Assembly: GCF_964355755.1 (NCBI RefSeq)
Contig: NC_092677.1
Location: 24,400,101 to 24,460,100, forward strand
Reading direction: 5' to 3'
Length of the DNA stretch: 60,000 nt
Origin: Antedon mediterranea
Lineage: Eukaryota; Echinodermata; Crinoidea; Comatulida; Antedonidae
This document shows positions 23,619 through 37,000 of this stretch, in pieces. The notes beneath the pieces are model-generated. The model was not told the origin of the DNA. It did no database searches and saw only the letters and a program-made list of their open reading frames with translations. A program made the translations under genes and the position numbers. Numbering within the stretch: position 1 is the first letter of the stretch; every line of letters starts with the position of its first letter.

Positions 23619-26600
23619 GGGTTTGAATAACAATCAAATTAGTACATTGACAGCCAATGCATTCGCTGGTTTGGAATCATTGGAATGGCTGTAAGTGACG
23701 TTGATTATGTTTACATACCTATGACGTTAATCATAATGTTATTTACTGCACAATATACACACATTTAACAAAATTATTTTAAAACTAGTACATAAATATA
23801 TGCCAGTGCTTATTGTGTCATATTCTAAATTAAATTCCTCATATTAAACTGTATGAAAGCAAACTTGAGCCTGAAACTGTAAAGGCTTTCCGTTGCAAAA
23901 TGTAAAATTAAATGGTGAGTTTAGCAATTATTTGCTGATATGTTCACAATGATGTATAAATGTGTTATTGTCAGAAGTCTTAATAAATGTGATAGTTCAT
24001 TGCAAAGCATCCACATCAGCCTATATTTATTTATTTGAATAATTAAAAAAAAATGTTGATTGTCTTTTAATTGTTTAATGAATTATTTAGCAGTATAATA
24101 TGGTATAATTAATAAAACTATATCTTTTACATTTAACAACTTTTAAGGTGGTTTTTCGACAATCAAATTAGTACATTGACAGCCAATGCATTCGCTGGTT
24201 TGGAATCATTGGAAAAACTGTAAGTGACGTTGTTTATGTTTACATACCTATGACGTTAATCTTAATGTTATTTACTGCACAATATACACATATTTAAAAA
24301 CAATATTTTTAAACTAGTACATAAATATAGGCCAATGCTTATTGTGTCATATTCAAAATGAAATTAGTCAATATTAAACTGTATGAAAGCATACTTGAGC
24401 CTGAAATTGTAAGGGCTTTCCGTTGCAAAGGTAAATTAAATGGCGAGTTTAGCAATTATTTTCTGTTAATCACACAATGATGTATAAATGTGTTATTTTC
24501 AGAAATCTTAATAAAGGTGATAATTCATTGCAAAAAATCCACATCAGTCTATATTTAATTTATATTTCAATAATATAAAAATTGTTCATTGTTATATTTA
24601 ATAAGTATTTAGCAGCATAGTATGCCTGTGGTGTAATGAATAAAACAACAATACATACAATATGTGATGTAAGATATATGATGTGTGCTTTTTTAATGAA
24701 GTCAAATCGTTCAATTAAATAACAGGAAATATTCAGGTGTTATATAGTATGCTATAATTAATAAAACTATCTTTTACATTTCATAATTTTGAAGGTGGTT
24801 GCAAAGCAATCAAATTACTACATTGACAGCCAATGCATTTGCTGGTTTGGAATCATTGAAAGAACTGTAAGTGTTATTCTTCATCATATCCACATACGTA
24901 TTTCCATATATCATGTTTTATACACATTACACATATTTAAAACTAGTACATAAATATAGGACAATGCTTATTGTGTCATATTCTAAATTAAATTCCTCAA
25001 TAATAAACTGTATGAAAGCAAACTTGAGCCTGAAACTGTAAAGGCTTTCCGTTGCAAAATGTAAAATTAAATGGCGAGTTTAGCAATTATTTGCTGATAT
25101 GGTCACAACGATTGTATAAATGTGTTATTGTCAGAAATCTTAATAAATGTGATAATTCATTGCAAAGCATCCACATCAGCCTATTTATTCATTTGAATAA
25201 TTAAAAAAAAATGTTGATTTTTTTAAAAAAGTTCCTTAAATCATTGGAATGGCTGTAAGTGACGTTGTTTATGTTTACATATCTATGACGTTAATCATAA
25301 TGTTATTTACTGCACAATATACAAATATTTACAAAACAATATGTTAAAGTAAACTTGAGCCTGAAACTGTAAAGGCTTTCCGTTGCAAAATGTAAATTAA
25401 ATGGTAAGTTTAGCAATTATTTGTTAAGCACAAAATGATGTATAAAAGTGTTATTGTCAGAAATCTTACTAAATGTGATAATTCATTGCAAAGCATCCAC
25501 ATCAACCTATATTTATTAATTTGAATTAAAAATAAATGTTGATTGTCTTGTAATTGTTTAATGAATTATTTAGCAGCACAATATGGTATAATTAATAAAA
25601 CTTTCATATTTCACAACTTTTAAGGCAATTGCAAAACAATCAAATTATTGCATTGACAGAGAATGCATTCGCTGGTTTGAAATCATTGGAATGGCTGTAA
25701 GTGACGTTGTTTATGTTTACATACCTATGACGTTAATCATAATGTTATTTACTGCACAATATACACACATTTAAAAACAATATTTTAAACTAGTACATAA
25801 ATATAGGCCAATGCTTATTGTGTCATTATTCAAAATGAAATTCGTCAATAATAAACTGTATGAAAGCAAACTTGAGCCTGAAACTGTAAAGGCTTTCCGT
25901 TGCAAAATGTAAATTAAATGGCGAGTTTAGCAATTATTTTCTGTTAATCACACAATGATGATGTATAAATGTGTTATTGTCAGAAATCTTAATAAAGGTG
26001 ATAATTCATTGCAAAAAATCCACATCAGCCTATATTTAATTTATATTTCAATAATCTAAAAATGGTTCATTGTTATATTTAATAAGTATTTAGCAGCATA
26101 GTAGGCCTGTGGTGTAATGAATAAAACAACAATACACACAATATGTATACATAGATATATGATGTGTGCTTTTTTAATGAAGTCAAATCGTTCAATTAAA
26201 TAACAGGAAATATTCAGGTGTTATATAGTATGCTATAATTAATAAAACTATCTTTTACATTTCATAATTTTGAAGGTGGTTACAAAGCAATCAAATTACT
26301 ACATTGACAGCCAATGCATTTGCTGGTTTGGAATCATTGAAAGAACTGTAAGTGTTATTCTTCATCATATCCACATACGTATTTCCATATATATCATGTT
26401 TTATACACATTACACATAAAACTAGTACATAAATATAGGACAATGCTTATTGTGTCATATTCTAAATTAAATACCTCAATAATAAACTGTATGAAAGCAA
26501 ACTTGAGCCTGAAACTATAAAGGCTTTCCGTTGCAAAATGTAAAATTAAATGGCGAGTTTAGCAATTATTTGCTGATATGCTCACAATGATGTATAAAAG

Positions 26601-28141
26601 TGTTATTGTCAGAAATCTTAATAAAGGTGATAATTCATTGCAAAAAATCCACATCAGTCTATATTTAATTTATATTTAAATAATCTAAAAATGGTTCATT
26701 GTTATATTTAATAAGTATTTAGCAGCATAGTAGGCCTGTGGTGTAATGAATAAAACAACAATACACACAATATGTATACATAGATATATGGTGTTTGCTT
26801 TTTTAATGAAGTCAAATCATTCAATCAAATAACAGGAAATATTCAGGTGTTATATAGTATGCTATAATTAATAAAAACTATCTTTTACATTTCATAATTA
26901 TGAAGGTGGTTGTTCAGCAATCAAATTAGTACATTGACAGCCAATGCATTCGCTGGTTTGGAATCATTGAAAGGCCTGTAAGTGACGTTGTTTATGTTTA
27001 CCTATGACGTTAATTATAATGTTATTTACTGCACAATATATACGTATTTAAAAACAATAGTTTAAAACTAGTACATACATATAGGCCAATGCTTATTGTG
27101 TCATATTCAAAATGAAATTCCTCATATTAAACTGTATGAAAGCAAACTTGAGCCTGAAACTGTAAAGGCTTTCCGTTGCAAAATGTAAATTAAATTGTGA
27201 GTTTAGCAATTATTTGCTGATATGCTCACAATGATTGTATAAATGTGTTATTGTCAAAAATATTAATAAAGGTAATAATTCATTGCAAAGCATCCACAGC
27301 GGCCTCTATTTATTTATGTAAAATTTTTTTTTTAAAGTTGATTGTCTTTTAATTGTTTAATGAATTATTTAGCAGTATAATATGGTATAATTAATCAAAC
27401 TTTCATATTTCACAACTTTGAAGGTTGTTGTTCAACAATCAAATTAGAACATTGACAGCCAATGCATTCGTAGGCTTGAAATCATTGGATAGTCTGTAAG
27501 TGACGTTATTTATGTTTACATACCTATGACGTTAATCATAATGTTATTTACTCCACAATATACACATATTTAAAAAACAATATTTTTAAACTAGTACATA
27601 AATATATAGGCCAATGCTTATTGTGTCATATTCAAAATGAAATTCCGTAATATTAAACTGTATGAAAGCAAACTTGAGCCTGAAACTATAAAGGCTTTCC
27701 GTTCCAAAATGTAAATTAAATGGCGAGTTTAGCAATTATTTTCTGTTAATCACACAATGATGTATAAATGTGTTATTTTCAGAAATCTTAATAAAGGTGA
27801 TAATTCATTGCAAAAAATCCACATCAGTCTATATTTAATTTTTATTTAAATAATCTAAAAATGGTTCATTGTTATATTTAATAAGTATTTAGCAGCATAG
27901 TAGGCCTGTGGTGTAATGAATAAAACAACAATACTCACAATACATAGATATATGGTGTGTGCTTTTTTAATGAAGTCAAATCATTCAATCAAATAACATG
28001 AAATATTCAGGTGTTATATAGTGTGGTATAATTAATAAAAACTATCTTTTACATTTCATAATTTTGAAGGTGGTTGGAAAACAATCAAATTAGTACATTG
28101 ACAGAGAATGCATTTGCTGGTTTGGAATCATTGAAAGACCT
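23619..28141 (+). CDS. Gene B LRR cassette array (8 exons)
   Basis: Eight 72-bp phase 2-2 exons (starts 23619, 24148, 24795, 25625, 26276, 26906, 27424, 28070). Variable starts in order: GLNNN, WFFDN, WLQSN, QLQNN, WLQSN, WLFSN, LLFNN, WLENN. Ends: EWL, EKL, KEL, EWL, KEL, KGL, DSL, KDL. Exons 3 and 5 encode the same protein sequence and share intron sequence, which indicates a local duplication. A degenerate cassette lies at 25238-25254. Confidence 0.9.
25201..25254 (+). pseudogene. Truncated LRR exon remnant in gene B
   Basis: Only the last 17 bases of a cassette ('aaatcattggaatggct') and its donor GTAAGT remain. They follow 'atgttgatttttttaaaaaa', part of the normal upstream intron. The acceptor and the first 55 exon bases are deleted, so it cannot be spliced in as a normal exon. 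Confidence 0.7.
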
Positions 28142-28552
28142 GTAAGTGTTATTCTTCATCATATCCACATACGTACCTCCATACTGTATATCATGTTATA
28201 TACACATTACACACATTGTACATATACATCGTAACCTTATTTGGTTACTTTTGTCAACATGGATTATTTTCATAATAATTCATTATTGAGTAAATCAAAA
28301 TTATAGTATTTATTAGTTTGTTACCAATATTAGGAATATTTAGCCTGTGAATCAAATTTAAGTTAGTAAGCTATAAGATTTTAAAAGAAATGTTTAATTT
28401 TATTCGTATTTATTCATTCATTTTGACACACCAGCCCTGGTTTTTATTCTTACAAAGTTATTACAATTTAATCTCACTCTTATTTGTTGTGACGAAATAC
28501 CTCTCCTCATAGAATTGACCAATATACATTAACTATTTGCTTAATTAAACAG

Positions 28553-29189
28553 GTATTTACAGGACAACAATATAACTACTATTGATCAAGGCGCCTTCTC
28601 TGTTTTTGCCTCATCACTTGGAAAACTGTAAGTAATTTATTCTGAAATTCATATGCAGTTTCTCGAAATAATTAATCACTTCAATTAGGTACTTTTCTTA
28701 TGCTATAAACATGTTATCCAAGAAAAAACGGTATCAACAGGATAGGTTTACATACATTTTTTAAACATGGGTAAATTTTTACATTCATTATTGTATCTGG
28801 CTCATTCCATGGAGTTGAACATGAGAAAGCATTTTAAAAGTTAATCTAACAACAACTAGAACAAACAACTTTTTATATAATTAAACATATAAGTAGAAGG
28901 ATTATCTTAAGTGCCGACGGTGATAAAAATATTATTTTGAGACTACATTGTATCAGTTAGACACTAAATTGATTGTGGTATACCTTCATTAATACGATAT
29001 CACTAAAACGACATCGGTGCTACCCAAATGAGACATACTCGTAGATATTTAGTTACATGTGAGCTACACTCATTGACACTGATTTGATATTTGTTTCCAT
29101 ATTTATTTTTTTTACAGAGACATCAGACGCAACAATTTACAAGTTTACAGAGAAAGTACTTTTGAAGAATTGAAATATATAACAGAATT
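28553..29189 (+). CDS. Gene B constant LRR exons
   Basis: Exons 28553-28627 (75 bp, YLQDNNITTID...) and 29118-29189 (72 bp, DIRRNNLQVYRES...) with an intron of 490 bp. Both are phase 2-2 and match gene A almost base for base. Confidence 0.85.
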
Positions 29190-29527
29190 GTAAGTATTAT
29201 GTCGGATTTAGAAATTCTTTATATTCATTAAATGATATTTTTATTTTGTTTTAACACAGTTACCAATTCCACATGCATGCCGACAGTGGCCCAACAAAAT
29301 TGTTTATGTAGGCCTACAGCTTTTAGGTTATTTTAAATTTCTCCTTCACTTCTATCTTTTAAATTGGTCGTACACGTCATACTTTTACTATACGAGTAGA
29401 TTTGATTGGCTGTAAAGTAGTCGTTATTCCACCTGTTATAGAACTAAAACCATTATAAACATTGTTATAGTAGGCTACTACTGTATTTAACAACTTCCAT
29501 TAAATTCTATTGTTTTTTTTAACATAG

Positions 29528-30449
29528 ATATTCAGATTTGTTTCGTCTCTGTTGCCTTGTTGGAGAAATTGAAGTATGTGAGCCTACTGATGCATTTGCG
29601 TCATGCGCTGACTTACTAAAGAGAGAAGTTCTTAGGATATTGATGATAGTTATTGGACTGTCATCTTTGATTGGTAACTTGATTGTCATCATATCGCGAA
29701 GGATAAACAAAGAAAATAGTTCTACAGTTGATTCTATTCTACTCACTAATCTTGCCGCGTCTGACCTCCTGATGGCAATTTATTTGCTGATCATCGCAGG
29801 TGCGGATATACACTACAGAGGAAGGTACGCGAAGGTTGCCAGCGAATGGAAAAACAGCTTTCTCTGCTCTTTTTCCGGTGCTATTTCAACACTGTCTGGG
29901 CAGTGTTCCGTGTCAACCTTGATGCTTATGAGTGTTAACCGTGCTATAAACATCGTCTATCCATTCAGCACCAAACGGCTCAAACGTACGAAATGCAAAA
30001 TTATCATCGGAATTGCTTGGCTGGTATGGCTTTTTATTAGTTTTCTTCCACTGGTAGCTAACAAGTCACATGTTGGCATACCGTATTTTGGCGAGAACTA
30101 CTACGGAAAACAGAGTGTGTGTCTCGCGTTGCCACTAACACGACATCGATTACCAGGCTGGGAGTACGCCACTGCCATATTCATCGCATTCAATGGCTTG
30201 GGGTTTTTTGTTATCGCAGCAAGTTATCTGACGATTTTCCTCTCCGTTAAGAGATCTGCAATCACGGCTAACAGAATGCAGAGACGAGAAGAGGAAATCA
30301 AAATGGCCGTGAAACTAGGGTTTATTGTTTTCACCGATTTCTGTTGCTGGTTTCCCATCATAGTAATGGGAATTTGTTCAGAGATGGAGTGGTGGAGAAT
30401 TCCTGATGATATATACGTTTGGGCAGCAACATTTATTAATTCCCATTAA
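29528..30449 (+). pseudogene. Gene B 7TM exon, truncated before TM7
   Basis: Reads YSDLFRLCCLVGE, the four-cysteine hinge, TM1-TM6 with NLAASDLLM, NRA after TM3 and FTDFCCWFPI in TM6, then TFINSH and stop at 30447-30449. The inserted T lies in a short A/T run. The downstream sequence encoding NSSVNPYLY and KSERRP is intact in the shifted frame up to TAA 30511. Confidence 0.9.
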
Positions 30450-30513
30450 CTCATCAGTAAACCCATATCTTTACACAATTATCTATATGTGTAAAAGCGA
30501 GCGCAGGCCATAA

Positions 30514-31129
30514 AGAGCTGACATTCCCCGTGCTTTCTCAGTTTATTTATTTACTACATTTATTTATTCAATTTTGATTCACAAGGGTAGCTCTAACAGG
30601 TGTACTAGTACAGCTATCTTGAAGAGGCCCTTTTAAAAACATTATACAATTATACAAAAAGACATTCAAACATCAAATTACAAATAGATCCATAAAGCCT
30701 GTTTTCCTGTCGATCGTTAAGTTGCGCTAAGTTGCGTTGACATATTCAACGATTTGACAGGAAAAGGGGGTAAAAAATCAACGTTACAAATCGTTAAAGT
30801 CTGAAATCATAAAATTACAAGTAGATTCATAAAGTTAAAATTCAGGTTTTTAAAAAGTTAAAACATTACAAGTTAAAATATTAAAATTTACGGAGTAATT
30901 TATTTTTGCAAACTACTCCATCAAGAAACTAAAAGAAAATTACTACATTTGAGTTTTGAACTCTGCACTTTTATTTTTTACTTGTTATTCTTGATTCTAG
31001 TGTTTTTATCAGATATTATTCGGAGTTTGTATTGGGTACACTGTGACGGGTACAAGTAGTACCATTAGGGTGTGTTCCATGTATATATAGGAATTATAGG
31101 TGTAAAGGAATTATAGATATATTTATTTC
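30514..31129 (+). other. 3' flank of gene B
   Basis: No gene seen. It carries the same hairpin with GTTGCG repeats (about 30700-30765; fewer repeats than A) and, unlike A, the stretch 'gtacaagtagtaccattagg' near 31050. The AATAAA is at 31130-31135. Confidence 0.5.
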
Positions 31130-31135
31130 AATAAA
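31130..31135 (+). terminator. Likely polyA signal of gene B
   Basis: AATAAA followed by 'caccattgcaacaac', about 620 bp after the ancestral stop codon; kept in all units. Confidence 0.5.
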
Positions 31136-33298
31136 CACCATTGCAACAACAAAAAAAACAAAAAAAAACACATTATGTTTAAATTTTGTTTTTTGAGCTA
31201 CATTGTTTGTCTGTTGATAAGTGTGTAGTTTAGAAAGATTAGGTTGGTTGATTGTAAAGTATAGTAAATTATCAAATTGATTTATTACAAATTAAATATT
31301 ATATTTGTTATCTTTGTGAATATTTTGTATATAAAGATACATTTGAATAATTAGTTTCATTATTTATTTAATTTGTTAAGATATTGAGTGTATCTGACAA
31401 AGGACAAACAAAAGGATTTAGTATAGATTGAGATGTGCACAAACTCGGCTAGTAAGATTTACTATCAGTCTTGTGTTTTGTCTTTTAACTTTGTAACTGT
31501 GTGTTTGTCTGTATTCAATTCATCCTATGTACGTTTAATTATTCACGTTTTTTTCAAACTTTGCATTTAGATCAACAAAATACTTTCTTTATTATCTGTA
31601 ATAAACAGCTATATACTCAGTCGGAATACTAATAAATATTAGATGGAAAAGAATTATTGTATCTTTATAATTATTTGGTTCCTACATTGGTTTAAACTTA
31701 ATGAGATACAACTGAATATTGGAAGCAATATATCGTCAATTAATAGATGATCCTATAACATATGTTTTATGTAATTTGTCGGATACCACTTTTTCATGGA
31801 GTTTACATAAATAATAATATTATCTGACTACATGTGTTTTTGTAATTTTGCAACGTGGCAAATTAATATTGCTTTATATTGCTCCACATGTTTAACAATA
31901 AGCACCTCACTGATGTGTTGAGTTGGATACAGACTGCATGTTTAGAACCTAAACATGTTCATATCTAAACATGTTTAAGGCTAAATGTGTGGAAAACGTT
32001 GGTACAAATAGATGTTTAAGATCTACACTATTTTTACAGTGATAATATGATTTTTGTTTGCTCGTCTGATTTCGCTGATGTCATCATCTGCCAGGGATGA
32101 ATATTTCTATTTGTACAAATAAAACAAAATATTTCGTTGAGACAAGAACTAACTGATTATGTTGTATTCAGTGATATTTGAGAAAGTGTTGCCTAACTCA
32201 ATGGTAATCCTAAACGAATGTGTCCATCATAGAAGGACATACACATGGCTGCGTACAGTCGCGTGCTCAAGTTAGTGTTTACCGACCAACCGACATGTAG
32301 AGTCGCGTTGCACGTGACTAAAAACCGAAGCGAAAACCATTTTGACCGTATAAATGGTTTTTTTAACCTAAAATTATATTTTAATTTATGGGTCTTGTGC
32401 TTTTAAAACTAAATTTCTTTCCATTCATATCCAAAATTTCAACATACTCAAATGGTATTATCTAATTTATATTTAAATTGCACGTGCCATAATTAACTCA
32501 CTCCTTTGTAGATTCATCCTCACACTAAGAGTTTTGTATTTTCAAATAACAGTGCAAAATCCACTCACCTACAGATTCATTATATTCCCAACAGTGTCTA
32601 TTCTCAATTTAATTCCTAGAACTTACATTGCCTGATGCTCAACACTGCTTTGCTTTAAGTATAAATACTGATTTTGAATTCAGTATAACAACTAGATTCA
32701 TTTCAGCCACAACAAGCGGTTTTGTTCATATTTAATTCTGAGTAAAAGACGGAGCTGATGCTTCAACCTCTTTGCGTAAAAAAAAAAATTCTGCAACAAG
32801 ATACAAGAAACTTTTTTTTTTGTCTTCGTAAAAACAAAGAAATGTCGGTTGTCAGCAAATCCCATTAAAAAGATACATATACATAAACGGACTAAAGAAT
32901 GACAATTAGTTACTTAGACTACTATTTTTTATATAAACAAAGACTTCTTATTTTTATTAAATAAAAAATATTGTTTGATTTAAAGATGTATTGTACCCCA
33001 AAACATAAAAAAATGAAGATTAATTTTTAAAAAGACTTTGAATAGGCCATTTCGCTGTGTTGATTAAGTTAATAACTTCTATAGAAAAAAGGATTTTATA
33101 ATAAAATAAGGTTTTCACTTATAAAAAGACAAATTAGCGGTAAAATTCAACCAAAAACTGGATCGAAAAAAAAATTATTTTCCTGAAAAAATGTAATTTA
33201 AAGCAAAAAAAAAAAACTTAAATGGTTTTGTTACAATTAACCGTTTCTCTTGTCTTTTTATAAGTGAAATAATTATTTTGTTGATTTGTTTTAAAGTA

Positions 33299-33331
<33 letters not shown>

Positions 33332-33336
33332 AACAC

Positions 33337-33370
<34 letters not shown>

Positions 33371-33981
33371 TGGTAGGACGTGACATAGCGCATTATGCTG
33401 AAAGCCTCAATGCGCTTTACATAGACAGAAACGATTAGAAAATTACAAATTAAAAAGGTGGGTTTATAAATAAATAAATAGCTTTATTAAAACTTTTTTA
33501 GTTTTTTGGGGGACAATACATCTTTAACTATTTGTTTGTTTTAAATTAGGGCCTACAGTTTTTTCAGGTAAATTTTTTTTTTCGATCCAATTTTTTGAAT
33601 AACTACTGTATTATGTGACATTAAAATGGCATATTAAAAAACATTTAAAAAAAACATTTTCAGGGGGACAATATCTTATCAAAACCGTTAGTTACACCAG
33701 TTAAATATACTCTATATGATGACGTGTTTATGTTTAAAGCTCCACAGGTATATATATGAGACATATTGAATTATCAAAAGAAAAGCAAAGTTCAATAATT
33801 AAATCATATTGCCCACAACCTGGTCTGGTAATGTAATTTAATACACTTTAAGTGAATGTCATCTCAAAAATTAATGAAGACAATCATGAAATAATTAGGC
33901 CTAGGTCTATGCATTATATTAGTGAGCTTTTGACAAACTAACGGTTTATTTCTATTACCGATTTAATACGTATGTAAGAAG
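31136..33981 (+). other. 5' flank of gene C (no gene seen)
   Basis: Almost identical to the flank of gene B, including absence of the 470-bp block (junction 31853/31854), the MITE at 32980-33527 with its interrupted (TAA)n at 33299-33370, and the TATA-like run near 33747. This marks units 2 and 3 as sister copies in this part. Confidence 0.55.
32980..33527. mobile_element. TTAA-flanked MITE (unit 3)
   Basis: Same 548-bp element and same insertion point as at 19378-19925, so it was copied with the unit and did not insert independently. Confidence 0.65.
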
Positions 33982-34069
33982 ATGTTCATCTTTAAAGACG
34001 CAAGAATACTAGTACTAGGCCTAGTACTAGAACTATTGCCATTCTGTCTCACAAATAATGCCAGACCTG
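33982..34069 (+). CDS. Gene C exon 1: signal peptide
   Basis: Eighty-eight bases, phase 1 end at GTATGT. Encodes MFIFKDARILVLGLVLELLP and FCLTNNARP. Upstream it resembles gene B; immediately downstream (about 34080 on) the intron resembles gene A, so a recombination point lies close by. Confidence 0.78.
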
Positions 34070-37000
34070 GTATGTATTAAATGCATTTAAAATTTAGAAC
34101 TAAGTGACTGCTAAACATGAACTATCATCACTATCTAAGTAGGCCTGTGTCTGAATAATCATGGGCAATGTCAGATATTTTAGATACTATTATCTGTTCT
34201 GGGACCGTCTTCTCACATCTATTTCTGCATTCTTATAATAACTATTTCGCTTTTTAGTGATGCTGTCATTGTCCACAGTTCACAATTATACAGAAAGATG
34301 CTTGTAATGTATACGTTGAAGACTCTCATTTCCAGGTTTATTGTTATTTTTCTATTTTGGAGTATGTGATTTATCTTGCTGAAAGCTGCTAATGCGAGAC
34401 ATTTTCTGTTATTAACATCCTCTCTGGTTCCCAATTTACTTCCAAGGAATTTGCAGTTTCGCCAGTCTCCATTTCCTTTCCTTTTTATTTTAAAATCTTC
34501 TGTTTTTGACGGGTTAACTTTTAGATTATAGTCTATCACTATATCACTAAAAAGCGAAATAGATGTCTTTCAAAGAAAATTCCTAAAGAGAATAATAGGT
34601 ATAAGGTGGCCGGAGAAAATAAAAAATGAAGATTTGTACAAAAGAACAGGAGAAATTGAGTGGAGTAAGAACGTAAAGAAAAGAAGACTGACATGGTATG
34701 GTCACCTGCTCCGTTTAAATGAAAACACACCAGCTAAGATCGCACTCGGAGAGGCTCAGAGAAAGACCAAAAGGAAGACCAAAAACAACATGGATGGCAA
34801 ACATAAAAAAGGAAACAGAACTGTTCACACGCGGACCTATACACATGCTTGCTCAAAAACGTACTGAGTGTCGAACACAAGTGAGACACGCAATGTCTAA
34901 CGACGATTAGCGTTTTGGGAGATAATAACTATATCTTTCGTTCATACTTTATGTTGGGTCATTTTTTTTACTAATTAATACTGTACTGTGTAAAACATAG
35001 ATGTTTCGGTTTTTTACTATTGTTCTCAGGTTTTGTGAAATTGTCAAAACTTTATACAGATAAACCGCATATCAAGGTATTCAATCTTGTTTCAAAGTGT
35101 TTTTCTGTTAGTGTTCAAATGTCCACGATACAACAGTATTGACAACACGTAACATTTGTTTAGTGTTTGGTTCTGTTAGTGTTCAAGTTTCCATCATACA
35201 ACAGTGTTGAAAGCGCGTAGCATTTTGTTAGTGTTTGAATACACGATCAGGTTTTTGTATCGTGTTTGGTTCTGTCAGTGTCCATGTTTCCACCGTACAA
35301 CAGTGTTGAATACACGATCAGGTTTTTGCATCGTGTTTGGTTCTGTCAGTGTCCATGTTTCCACCATACAGCAGTGTAACATTAATCTGTATCCTGTGGT
35401 ATACAGCCGCAATAACGTATCACTGTGTGCGTATATGGCGAAGTCTATACGGTACCGGACACAGTCGAATACATTTATTTTAAAGAAAATCTTATTTTGG
35501 AACTTATTAAATTATTATTAACAAGGCCATATGCATGGCTGCAGTCGCGTGCTCAAGTTAGTGTTTACCAACCAACCGACCGACATAGTGAGCGCGTTGC
35601 ACGCGACTCAAAAGCTAAGCATTAAACTATTGGGAACTCATGATACAATACATTCCAATTAATTGTTTATGATGCTTTCTGTTTTCTTCATTTTTAATTT
35701 TAAGGGTTTAACCGTATTTTATGTTGAACATAAAATTTTAAGAGGATAATTATTAATAACAGTTTTGCAAATTTGCCATCTATGATTTATTCTAAAAGTT
35801 GTATTCATGTAAATATAATGTTTGATTTATACATACCTACTGTACAAAATAATTTTGGACTAATGTTTTTTTTTATTGGTGAACATCGACGAATAGTTCT
35901 GTATAGACTTCACAAACAAAATGTTCAGTTTATCCACAGGGTTGCTATGACCACAAGATTGTTTTATCGCTTAATGGTGTAGGTTGTTCGCCATGGAACA
36001 TGAATACAGTTGCAGAACTCATTAAGTATAATAAACAAAGCACCATATTATCATTGTAAGTATTGAAGTGTACATGCGGTTGCTTTTAAGTAAATACAGA
36101 ATTTACGTTTTTTGGTGATAAACCGCTAACTTTGTTTATTTCTCAATGTAGAGGGTATTGCTAAACCGAAAACTTTAAAAAAACATAGTAAACCCCATCG
36201 AACCAACATAAAAAAGTAGAATTTATTTCGTCACTTTGACGAATTGATCATTGTGATAAAAAAAATATATTAAAATTTGAGCGCAAAGCGTTGTAGTGCT
36301 GCTGAGTTGTGCCTATTGTGTAGTCTAGTCATAGAATATATAAGGACTATGTTTTAATGGCATGATGACGTTATCCAAATCAAAGAAAGAAAATTACAGA
36401 ATTGTAAATTGTCCAAGATAGACCATGATTTATTACTGAGATTTTTTCAAAAACACGGGTGAAATGGACTGATACTGCTAAGAGAGAGAAATGCCTAATA
36501 AAGAAAAAAAAAGCATTGTATTTTGTAATTCTCACACTCTAGGCCCTTAATGTTTATTTCTGTTTGTTTTTATATTTCTTTAATGAATAATTAAACTTTC
36601 TTTTACATTTCATAACTTTAAAGAGGTTTGTACAGCAATAACATTAGTACATTGACAGAGAATGCATTCGCTGGTTTGGAATCATTGGAATTACTGTAAG
36701 TGACGTTGTTTATGTTTACATACCTATGACGTTACTGCACAAATATACACATTATTATTTAAAAACAATACTGTAATTTAAAACTAGTAGTAGTACATAA
36801 ATATATAGGCCAAATGCTTATTTGTGTCATATTTTAAATTAAATTCTTCATTCTTCCGTTGCAAAATGTAAATTAAATGGTGAGTTTATTTGCTGATAAG
36901 CACAAACGGATGTATAAAAGTATTATTGTCAGAAATCTTAATAAATGTGATAATTCATTTAAAAAAATCCACATCAATCTATATTTATTTATTTGAAAAA

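Larger units (their letters stand above)
20379..30513 (+). pseudogene. Gene B: LRR-containing GPCR, frameshift before TM7
   Basis: Exons: 20379-20466 (signal), 22431-22551 (cap), eight 72-bp LRR exons (23619-23690, 24148-24219, 24795-24866, 25625-25696, 26276-26347, 26906-26977, 27424-27495, 28070-28141), 28553-28627, 29118-29189, and the 7TM exon from 29528. All splice sites and phases fit. A single inserted T in 'tttattaattccc' (others 'tttataattccc') at about 30436 shifts the frame, and translation ends at TAA 30447-30449 after 617 residues, just before the NSSVNPYLY of TM7. The ancestral stop would be 30511-30513. A partly deleted LRR exon lies at 25238-25254. Loss of TM7 should abolish normal GPCR folding, so I call it a recent pseudogene or sequencing error. 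Confidence 0.85.

Noticed and set aside
34634-34910. Host genes at the ORFs on both strands of 34219-34910
   Set aside because: They are the two halves of an inverted LINE reverse transcriptase fragment.
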